This document shows positions 1-4,768 of a stretch of 7,557 nucleotides of DNA, piece after piece. Origin of the DNA: Acidobacteriota bacterium (GTDB taxonomy: Bacteria; Acidobacteriota; Terriglobia; UBA7540); contig QHZK01000323.1 of NCBI GenBank assembly GCA_003224635.1, positions 1-7,557 of the forward strand. The letters are read 5' to 3'. The notes under the pieces were generated by a model. It did no database searches. It was not told the DNA's origin and saw nothing but the letters and a program-made list of their open reading frames with translations. Numbering within the stretch: the stretch's first letter is position 1; every line of letters starts with the position of its first letter. A program made the position numbers and the translations under genes.

Positions 1-393
1 GCCGCCCATGCCGATTCCGTAAAGCAGGCGCAGGATGAAAAACACCGTGTAGCTCGGGGCCAGCCCGGACAGCACCTCGATCACCGAATAGAAAAGAATA
101 TCCAGCATCAAGGGCAGGCGACGGCCGTAGCGGTCGGCCATCAAGCCGAAGATGATCGCGCCCACCGGACGCATGGCGAGGGTCGCCGTGATCGTCGCCG
201 CAATTTCAAGGATAGAGCGATGGAACTCCTTTGCGATGGGCCCGAGCACAAACGCTAGGACAAAGAAATCGAAGGCGTCCAGCGTCCAACCGAAGAAGCT
301 GGCCAGGAGGGCGTTCCTGGCAGATTTTTGATTTTCGATTTTGGATTTTAGATTAGTGGCCGTGGGCTCTCCAGTCGCGGGTTGGTGAGTCAC
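1..393 (-). CDS. MFS transporter, N-terminal 131 residues (partial)
   Basis: Proton-coupled uptake permease of the major facilitator superfamily in the inner membrane; the gene runs off the left edge. The frame is open from a GTG at 391-393 to base 1. After a polar tail (residues 1-28) comes helix 1 with G35-W-T-L-D39-A-F-D42, a pattern typical of the metabolite/sialate:H+ symporter branch. The motif-A loop follows at G83-L-M-A-D87-R-Y-G-R-R92, then helices 3 and 4 with R122 and the G126/G128/G130 glycines. The gene starts 23 bp after the upstream ROK kinase and is probably cotranscribed, which suggests uptake of a sugar or sugar acid that the kinase phosphorylates; the substrate cannot be named. 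No good ribosome binding site precedes the GTG, so coupled translation is possible. Residues 14-24 (NLKSKIENQKS) are encoded by a heptanucleotide repeat array, an odd low-complexity tail. Confidence 0.85.
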   Translation of the reverse strand, partial: MTHQPATGEPTATNLKSKIENQKSARNALLASFFGWTLDAFDFFVLAFVLGPIAKEFHRSILEIAATITATLAMRPVGAIIFGLMADRYGRRLPLMLDILFYSVIEVLSGLAPSYTVFFILRLLYGIGMGG

Positions 394-414
394 GCTTTTG
401 GACTTTGGGTTTTC
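323..414. repeat. heptanucleotide repeat array (GATTTTN and degenerate units)
   Basis: Four perfect abutting heptamers GATTTT(T/C/G/A) occupy 323-350, followed by a partial GATTA at 351-355. Degenerate units of the same length and style, GCTTTTG, GACTTTG and GGTTTTC, occupy 394-414. The first block lies inside the N-terminal coding region of the MFS gene; the second fills the spacer between the ROK stop and the MFS start. Short tandem heptanucleotide repeats are known in cyanobacteria and other environmental bacteria as STRR-type repeats. They are prone to slippage, and one unit added or lost (7 bp) would shift the MFS reading frame. Confidence 0.8.
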
Positions 415-416
415 TA

Positions 417-1403
417 TCAGTATTTCCCTAGCCGCTGGCGCGCCAGGACGACCGCGCCGAGCGCGCCGGCATTGTCGCCGAGAGCGCCGGGGACGATCTT
501 CACGCGGTGCGCGTCCGATTGACGCAGAAAATACTCATAGGCCGTGTCCCGAATCGGCGCCGCAAAGTCCTCTCCCATGCGCTCCGCGATGCCGCCGCCG
601 ATCACGACGCGCTCGGTGTCGAGCAGGTTCACCACGTTGGCGACGAGGACCCCCAGGTAATACTGGGCGCGCTCCATCACCTCGCTCATGACTTTGTCCT
701 TCTCCTTGAGCGCAGCGCAGATGACGCTGCTGGTCATGCGCTGCTTGTTGCGCTTCTTCATGATCTCGGTGACGAGGCTCTTGCGGCCGGCCCCGACGGC
801 GGCGCGCACGTCACGCTCCATAGCGGTGCGGCTGGCGAGCGCCTCCGCGCAGCCGCGATGGCCGCAGGAACAGACGGGGCCGTCAACCATGAGGACGGTG
901 TGGCCGACCTCGCCCGCCCCGCCAGTGCTTCCCACGTAGAGCTTGCCTCCGATGATGATCCCGCCGCCAATCCCGGTGCCCACGAAGACCCCGGCCATTT
1001 CGTCCACGCGCCCGCCCGCGCCGAGGATGTGTTCGCCCACAACTCCCATATTGACGTCGTTATCCACCACGACCGGGACGCCGACCAGCGCCTTAAGCTC
1101 GTGGCCGAGCGGCACATCCTTCCAGCCCAAATTCGGCGCCTTGCGCACAACGCCACGCCGGTCAATGGTCCCCGGAGCGCCGATGCTTACGGCGCTAAGG
1201 TCAGACAGCTTGAGTCCGGCGGCGCGGACCGCCTTTTCCACCAAGGCGGCAATATCGGAAATGAGCCCGCTCGGCTTCTGCGACGCGTTGGTCGGGACCT
1301 TCTCTTCAGCCATGATCTTGTCCTTTTTGTTGACTACCAGGGCTCGCAGGCTTGTACCTCCCATGTCAACGCCCACAATGATGGTGTCCTTCGCCTTTTG
1401 CAT
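417..1403 (-). CDS. ROK-family sugar kinase (glucokinase-like)
   Basis: Cytoplasmic ATP-dependent hexose kinase that traps an incoming sugar as its 6-phosphate. The 328 residues are the usual ROK length. Visible motifs in order: phosphate-binding D13-M-G-G-T17; the sugar and catalytic segment V-D-N115-D116-V-N118, where D116 is the probable base; G142-T-G-I-G-G-G148; E165-V-G-H168; and the ROK zinc motif C178-S-C180-G-H-R-G-C185-A-E187, with H168 as the fourth likely zinc ligand. A second phosphate-binding glycine run, V-I-G-G-G-I, lies near residues 267-272. The ATG at 1401-1403 is preceded by AGGGG (minus strand of 1411-1415) with 7 bp spacing. It is the first gene of an operon with the downstream MFS permease. 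The sequence supports a ROK kinase but not the choice between glucose, ManNAc, fructose or another sugar. Confidence 0.93.
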   Translation of the reverse strand: MQKAKDTIIVGVDMGGTSLRALVVNKKDKIMAEEKVPTNASQKPSGLISDIAALVEKAVRAAGLKLSDLSAVSIGAPGTIDRRGVVRKAPNLGWKDVPLGHELKALVGVPVVVDNDVNMGVVGEHILGAGGRVDEMAGVFVGTGIGGGIIIGGKLYVGSTGGAGEVGHTVLMVDGPVCSCGHRGCAEALASRTAMERDVRAAVGAGRKSLVTEIMKKRNKQRMTSSVICAALKEKDKVMSEVMERAQYYLGVLVANVVNLLDTERVVIGGGIAERMGEDFAAPIRDTAYEYFLRQSDAHRVKIVPGALGDNAGALGAVVLARQRLGKY

Positions 1404-1637
1404 CGATTAACCCCTGAGTAGCTCGGAAGTTCAGCGACAGTCTATCTCACTCGAGTTCAAGTGGAAACCATGATCGGGGCTTTGACGCTTGACGACTCAA
1501 TCGAGCGAATAGGTCGCCGTCCCGCTCGGGGCATCCAAAGATCTTCCCCTCCCTTCACGCCAGAAGTCCTTCCGCTGGCGCGAATCGACGAACCTCGACG
1601 CGCACGATGGACCCCGGCGTGTAAATTCTGCCCGCAA

Positions 1638-1680
1638 GGGGAGGGAATAATTCGGACTTTGGGTAAAAATTTCCCTCCCT
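1638..1680. repeat. inverted repeat with two possible partners
   Basis: GGGAGGGAA (1639-1647) pairs perfectly with TTCCCTCCC (1671-1679); one more wobble pair closes the stem, and the loop is 23 nt. The same GGGAGGG can instead pair with CCCTCCC at 1547-1553. It lies about 210 bp upstream of the first small gene. It could be a leader structure or a terminator, but there is no clear T-run. Confidence 0.5.
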
Positions 1681-1852
1681 CAATCGGCCCATCGGAGACA
1701 TTTCAACGACTTCAAAGCCGCCGTTCCTGGTGAACCGATTGCATCAGAGAAAAACCTTACAAGAATTTCGGTACGGAGTTCACCCGAGGGGGCTTCGTGT
1801 CGACATGAACGGTCTTTTGGGGCGGGGATGGCCGACCCCGATACCAATGCGG

Positions 1853-1873
1853 CCAAATCCCAAATCCTAACTC
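1853..1873. repeat. short heptamer repeat, CCAAATC x2 plus degenerate CTAACTC
   Basis: CCAAATC occurs at 1853-1859 and 1860-1866, followed by the degenerate CTAACTC at 1867-1873. Read on the same strand as the MFS gene, the units of the 323-350 array are (N)AAAATC, so the two sets belong to the same heptamer style and differ by one base. This copy lies just upstream of the ribosome binding site of the first small gene. Confidence 0.5.
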
Positions 1874-1890
1874 ATGGAGGGAAATCAACC

Positions 1891-2181
1891 ATGGCAAGAC
1901 CAAGCGATGAAATCACGACCCAATCTGTACACGCTACTCGGAGATTTTCGCTCCCTGAAGTGGCGTGGGAATCCGTCAACGAGCCTGGTGCGTACGTGGA
2001 AAAGGGCAGCGGAGACCTCTACAGGATTCCGAAGGAAGCCCTGATTCCCGGCGCCTCTCCGGCGATCGTAAAGGAGTCACGCGGCGCTTCTGTGCTGGTG
2101 AAGCTCAGCGAGGACCCGTTCCTGACCACGTTCAAAGCTCGGTTGCTGTGCTCCCAGAACAACATCGAAGCGAACTTCTAG
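1891..2181 (+). CDS. conserved small protein of unknown function, copy 1
   Basis: A 96-residue soluble protein that I do not recognise. It has no signal peptide or membrane segment. The start is set by GGAGGG at 1876-1881, 9 bp before the ATG, and by exact length agreement with its paralogue at 2567-2857; an ATG at 1828 in the same frame has no counterpart there. The two proteins align without gaps and share 79 of 96 residues. The core P53-C87, including G-A-S-P-A-I-V-K-E-S and D75-P-F-L-T-T-F, is identical except for one E/D swap. The segment D42-L-Y-R-I-P is shared, and there is one cysteine, C87. The ends of the protein vary more (residues 16-22, 30-31, 88-94). Within residues 53-87 there are 11 silent codon differences against one replacement, which shows coding under purifying selection. 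Confidence 0.85.
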   Translation: MARPSDEITTQSVHATRRFSLPEVAWESVNEPGAYVEKGSGDLYRIPKEALIPGASPAIVKESRGASVLVKLSEDPFLTTFKARLLCSQNNIEANF

Positions 2182-2216
2182 CTCCTGCTCCCGCGATGAA
2201 AGTGGGGCGTCTCTCG

Positions 2217-2287
2217 TGCGGGGTTCCTTTGTTCGTGCGGGCCATCCTCGGGAAAAATCGCGGCTGCGCTCAAAGAGGGACCCCGCA
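2217..2287 (+). terminator. candidate terminator or hairpin after small gene copy 1
   Basis: Bases 2217-2230 can pair with 2274-2287 in a 14-bp stem with two G-U pairs. The outer eight pairs (TGCGGGGT with ACCCCGCA) are perfect. The loop is 43 nt, long for an intrinsic terminator. A pyrimidine-rich, T-containing tract follows at 2288-2305. The position 36 bp after the stop of copy 1 suits transcription termination. Confidence 0.45.
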
Positions 2288-2404
2288 TTCCCTTCTTATC
2301 TTGTTGACCTGGCAGTTATAAATCCACTTGACATGAACGCTGGGCCGTTGTAACGTACGGTCTCCATCTGACACAGGCTGTAAGGGCGGGGCGAGGCTCC
2401 TATT

Positions 2405-2446
2405 CCCCCAGCCTCACGCTCCGCTTCTCCCGCTGAAGGCTGGGGG
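2405..2446. repeat. inverted repeat upstream of small gene copy 2
   Basis: CCCCCAGCCT at 2405-2414 is the exact reverse complement of AGGCTGGGGG at 2437-2446, giving a 10-bp stem with a 22-nt loop. There is no T-run after it on the plus strand. It lies about 120 bp upstream of the copy 2 start and might be an operator or leader structure. Confidence 0.45.
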
Positions 2447-2566
2447 GAAGAGCTTTCCCGAGTTGCTTGCGAGTCCGAACCTTCTTCCTGCCGGAAGAGT
2501 TTATGCGCCCGCTCGCAGCTCACCACTTGCGGAAAGAGGGGAAAACCATTCAAAGGAGAAAATCGT

Positions 2567-2857
2567 ATGCCAAGACCAAGTGAAGAAGTCACGACTCAGT
2601 CGGTACATGCGGCTCGGAGATCGGTGCTCCTTGAAGTGGCGTGGGAGAGTGTTCAGCAGCCGGGCGCGTATGTGGAGAGAGGCAGCGATGACCTCTACAG
2701 GATTCCGAAGGAAGGTCTGGTACCAGGAGCTTCTCCGGCAATCGTCAAGGAGTCCCGCGGCGCTTCGGTGCTGGTGAAGCTCAGCGACGACCCGTTCCTT
2801 ACGACATTCAAAGCGCGGTTGCTGTGCGCCCAGCACAACATCGAGACAAATTTCTAG
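2567..2857 (+). CDS. conserved small protein of unknown function, copy 2
   Basis: A 96-residue paralogue of the protein at 1891-2181, in the same orientation, with 17 substitutions and no gaps. The ATG is preceded by AAAGGAG (2552-2558) at 8 bp. The conserved core D42-L-Y-R-I-P and P53 to C87 is retained. Substitutions cluster in residues 16-22 and 30-31 and near the C-terminus, so a common fold with a variable N-terminal surface is likely. The function is unknown. The pair could have arisen by tandem duplication, but the spacers share only a 10-base word, so the duplication is old or covered little more than the gene. Each copy has its own ribosome binding site and a long leader, which suggests separate transcription. 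Confidence 0.85.
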   Translation: MPRPSEEVTTQSVHAARRSVLLEVAWESVQQPGAYVERGSDDLYRIPKEGLVPGASPAIVKESRGASVLVKLSDDPFLTTFKARLLCAQHNIETNF

Positions 2858-3207
2858 GCTCAAACGCATCCTGTGGTTGGGGGAAGGCTGGACCATTCCC
2901 AGGAAAGCTAACGGACCGCAACACGCGTGACGGCAACCTGTGACTCACGGAAACGAACGAGGGAAAGCTAGCGTTCTGGCAGGATAGGCGCTGGAGGGTT
3001 GAGCGGAAGCAGTTGTTGCCAGGCGCTTGATGCCAAGGGCGGGGTGGAAGGTGAGAGCCCGCCCTTTGCCCTCGAAGAACTTACCGGCAAGGACACTTCC
3101 AGTCGTCGCCCTAAGATTGCGCGCTTGGCCGCGAGGTCCCTATGGGAAGGTAGGAAAGACAAATGGCGGCTATAAATTAAAAGAATCACGCCCTGGCGAA
3201 GAAACTG
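2858..3207. other. gene-free stretch downstream of small gene copy 2
   Basis: No gene is supported here. GGAAAGCTA(A/G)CG occurs twice, at 2902-2913 and 2962-2973, exactly 60 bp apart. A strong GC-rich inverted repeat lies at 3035-3066. A TATAAAT at 3167-3180 sits in locally A-rich DNA but has no matching -35. Confidence 0.5.
3035..3066. repeat. GC-rich hairpin, 9-bp perfect stem
   Basis: AAGGGCGGG (3035-3043) and CCCGCCCTT (3058-3066) form a perfect 9-bp stem with a 14-nt loop. It lies about 180 bp after the stop of small gene copy 2. It may be a transcription terminator for that gene, though the T-run is only three bases. Confidence 0.5.
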
Positions 3208-3236
3208 TTGACCAGCGGGACGTCATCATGCATAAT
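3208..3236 (+). promoter_or_regulatory. sigma70-type promoter of the zinc-finger ORF
   Basis: TTGACC at 3208-3213 and CATAAT at 3231-3236 each match the consensus at five of six positions, with the optimal 17-bp spacer. The expected transcription start near 3243 would give a leader of about 25 nt ending in the ribosome binding site of the ORF at 3268. It is the best promoter match in the window. Confidence 0.65.
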
Positions 3237-3267
3237 GGTTATGACATGAGAGGAGGGGATGGAAAGT

Positions 3268-3477
3268 ATGGAACGAGGAAAGCCACTGGCAGGACAATAC
3301 CCGTGCAGCCTCTGCGGTAAGTCTTGCACCTGCGTCATCGAGTTGCACGAACACGAGAAGCGGTGCATAGAAACGAACGTAATGCTTGGAAGGATGGGAC
3401 TCGGAAGGCAAGGCCAAAGCTTGCTGTTGAAACACTCGGTCGCCCACGCAGGTCGAGGAAGTGCAAGCAGAGTCTGA
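3268..3477 (+). CDS. small C2HC zinc-finger-like protein
   Basis: A 69-residue protein that may bind zinc and then nucleic acid or a protein partner. C13-x2-C16-x12-H29-x3-C33 has exactly the spacing of a classical C2H2/C2HC finger. The tip C16-G-K and the helix E-L-H-E-H-E-K-R-C also resemble eukaryotic-type fingers; C20, C22 and H27 are extra possible ligands. The ATG at 3268 is chosen because GGAGGGG (3252-3258) lies 9 bp upstream; an in-frame ATG at 3259 abuts that site and is too close. A strong promoter lies just upstream. Residues 34-69 show no recognisable domain and may be a poorly conserved tail. Bacterial fingers of the Ros/MucR type have different spacing, so this is not a plain member of that family. 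A chance ORF remains possible, since nothing but the finger supports conservation. Confidence 0.55.
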   Translation: MERGKPLAGQYPCSLCGKSCTCVIELHEHEKRCIETNVMLGRMGLGRQGQSLLLKHSVAHAGRGSASRV

Positions 3478-3791
3478 GCGTCGGAGGGGCAGGCCCCCCC
3501 TTCTGCGTATCGTGTCCCTGGCAGCGGAGTGAGTTTATGCCCCGCATGTGGGGCTTGAAAGCGTCAGCAACTCCACCCAGATCGCAACCGCCAAATACGT
3601 GCTCCGATCGCCCGCAATTCCCCGTTACGAGCAGCCTCGATTCGCCGGCAAGTCCCTAACCCGAGCAACCCCACCGGTGAACAACAACGTGAAAAGGCCT
3701 GTGTGCGAACGGGCGGACCGAACCCCGACCCCTTGCGGATACTAAGTTTAGATCGCCCCACTGATTCCGAAGCAGATCAACAACTCAACTT

Positions 3792-3821
3792 GGCAAAGTC
3801 CGAACAGTCGGGCAAAGTCCG
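3792..3821. repeat. 11-bp direct repeat GGCAAAGTCCG
   Basis: Perfect copies lie at 3792-3802 and 3811-3821, 19 bp apart start to start, so not in a coding period. The reverse complement contains CGGACTTTG, a word found at two other places in the window. Confidence 0.6.
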
Positions 3822-3933
3822 CAACATGAGGATACCAGGGAACAAAACCGTGGAGTTCCCGAAAATCGGCGAGCTTCGTCGTCCCGCCTCGCGGCATACC
3901 TTGAAGAACTTAACTTGATCGTCCCAGAGCTTT

Positions 3934-4055
3934 GGCTGCACCAGGGATTCTAATCCTGGCGGCCTTGGCTTGATATTTCATGCTTTGCGGGTGTCGCAAA
4001 GCGACATGAATGACTAATCTTTGACAACCGAGGTGGCCACTGGTCGCGGTTGTCA
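3934..4055. ncRNA. cluster of three hairpins, possible structured RNA
   Basis: Three inverted repeats follow each other. First, CCAGGG (3941-3946) pairs with TCCTGG (3954-3959) around a 7-nt loop. Second, TTCATG plus CTTTGCG (3977-3989) pairs with CGCAAAG (3995-4001) and CATGAA (4005-4010), leaving a 5-nt loop and a 3-nt bulge. Third, TGACAACCG (4022-4030) pairs with CGGTTGTCA (4047-4055), perfect over 9 bp. No known RNA family is recognised, and neither strand nor transcript ends can be assigned. Mobile-element remnants or regulatory sites are alternatives. Confidence 0.3.
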
Positions 4056-4585
4056 TTGGAAATTATTAGCCGGGAAAAGGACACTAGGGCCACACCCCTT
4101 ATCCACAACCCCCAGGAGGAAGACGCGGGTAGCCAAGCGCGACGTGCCTCTGACCAAAACCCGCGCTTGACGCACTGCGCCGAAGGGCCGAAGAAAGCCC
4201 ATGAAACCGCAAGGCCTTCCCCGAGGACCCCTGCGTGATGTATGATTCTCAGGCACAGCTTTGGGACGGCGATGGGGAACTCTGTGACCTGCCCACGCTG
4301 GCGGCCTTGATGGGCATACTGACGTCAAGATGATTATACGTACATCCTCCCCAGGGCGAAGCGGAGAGGCGGGTGATCGGAAAACTCGAGACCTCAAGCA
4401 AGCCCGCGTGTGTCCGATCCTGGCCCAGGCTGTCGAGGAAGAGGAGTGGAGGGAAGTCTGGGACCCCGAGCGCCAGGGAATGAGGCTGGGGTGGTGGAGG
4501 AACCCTATCGGCCACAAAAGAGGCCACAGATTGACGTGCAAGAGGACCAAGGTCGATGTGACAAAGTATTGAAAACACTATATGT

Positions 4586-4662
4586 GCGCCCGTAGCTCAG
4601 ATGGATAGAGCACTTGCCTACGAAGCAAGGGGTCGGGTGTTCGAATCACCCCGGGCGTACCA
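4586..4662 (+). tRNA. tRNA-Arg(ACG)
   Basis: A full cloverleaf of 77 nt including encoded CCA. The acceptor arms are 4586-4592 and 4652-4658 (first pair G-U), with discriminator A4659 and CCA at 4660-4662. The D stem is GCTC (4595-4598) with GAGC (4608-4611). The anticodon stem is CTTGC/GCAAG with loop CTACGAA and anticodon ACG at 4620-4622. The T stem GGGTG/CACCC (4635-4639, 4647-4651) encloses TTCGAAT. It reads the CGN arginine codons, with A34 normally edited to inosine. Its 3' end faces the integrase gene and is the probable attachment site. Confidence 0.96.
4640..4662. other. candidate attachment site (att core) in the tRNA 3' end
   Basis: Tyrosine integrases of islands and phages commonly use the T-loop to CCA end of a tRNA as attB, and integration regenerates an intact tRNA. 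An integrase gene beside this tRNA, with its 3' end toward it, fits that arrangement. A second copy of part of this segment is expected at the far end of the element, outside the window; none was seen inside. Confidence 0.4.
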
Positions 4663-4706
4663 TCTTTTCAACAGCTTAGAGATCCCAAGTTGCAATTGGC
4701 CGACGA

Positions 4707-4728
4707 TTAGAGTGCAGTTAGAGTGCAG
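4707..4728. repeat. 11-bp tandem repeat TTAGAGTGCAG x2, candidate integrase arm sites
   Basis: Two perfect abutting copies lie at 4707-4717 and 4718-4728, between the tRNA 3' end and the integrase stop. Paired direct repeats of about 10-11 bp beside an attachment site are typical of the arm-type sites bound by the N-terminal domain of lambda-like integrases. No further copy was found in the window. Confidence 0.5.
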
Positions 4729-4768
4729 AACTCGCCCAACTGCCGACACATCATTACAGTGGCGAGTC

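Larger units (their letters stand above)
1404..1890. other. divergent intergenic region between ROK kinase and first small gene
   Basis: This 487-bp spacer separates the minus-strand kinase from the plus-strand small gene. I see no convincing gene: an open frame at 1461-1733 has no recognisable protein features or good ribosome binding site. It holds an inverted repeat at 1638-1680, a GGACTTTGGGT word at 1654-1664 that also occurs at 400-410, and two abutting CCAAATC heptamers plus a degenerate third at 1853-1873. TTGACG words occur at 1482-1487 and 1489-1494, but neither has a good -10 partner. Promoters for both flanking genes should lie here but cannot be assigned. Confidence 0.6.
2182..2566. 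other. spacer between the small paralogues
   Basis: No gene is seen in these 385 bp. The spacer holds two inverted repeats (2217-2287 and 2405-2446) and a TTGACA at 2328-2333 with only weak -10 partners (TAACGT at 17 bp or TGTAAC at 15 bp). The ribosome binding site of the second small gene is at its right end. The word GACATGAACG at 2330-2339 also occurs upstream of copy 1 at 1802-1811, a possible remnant of a duplicated leader. Confidence 0.5.
3478..4585. other. 1.1-kb gene-poor region before the tRNA
   Basis: Several open frames exist (3548-3745, 3703-3918, 4330-4572 on plus; 4053-4550 on minus), but none has a good ribosome binding site with recognisable protein features. It may be decayed genes or non-coding DNA. 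Notable contents are an 11-bp direct repeat (3792-3821), a cluster of three hairpins (3934-4055), and a single DnaA-box-like TTATCCACA at 4099-4107. No clear promoter for the tRNA was found: TTGACG at 4531-4536 lacks a -10 partner. Confidence 0.5.

Noticed and set aside
507..1421. Long plus-strand open frame of 304 codons
   Set aside because: It is antisense to the ROK kinase, which has all family motifs; the frame has no recognisable protein and is a codon-bias shadow.
1828..1890. Upstream in-frame start for small gene copy 1
   Set aside because: The paralogue has no matching extension, and the good ribosome binding site serves the ATG at 1891.
3941..3959. Hairpin with an anticodon-like loop ATTCTAA, possible tRNA-Arg(TCT) piece
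   Set aside because: No D arm, T arm or acceptor stem can be built around it.
4099..4107. TTATCCACA, a perfect DnaA-box match, as a sign of a replication origin
   Set aside because: It is a single copy with no others nearby, no AT-rich unwinding region and no dnaA or rep gene; one match by chance is not surprising.
4053..4550. Minus-strand open frame of 165 codons in the gene-poor region
   Set aside because: The translation is low in recognisable structure, has no convincing start, and crosses a strong inverted repeat; kept only as part of the gene-poor region.
4330..4572. Plus-strand open frame of 80 codons ending just before the tRNA
   Set aside because: No ribosome binding site and no recognisable motif. 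It cannot be excluded, but it is not supported.
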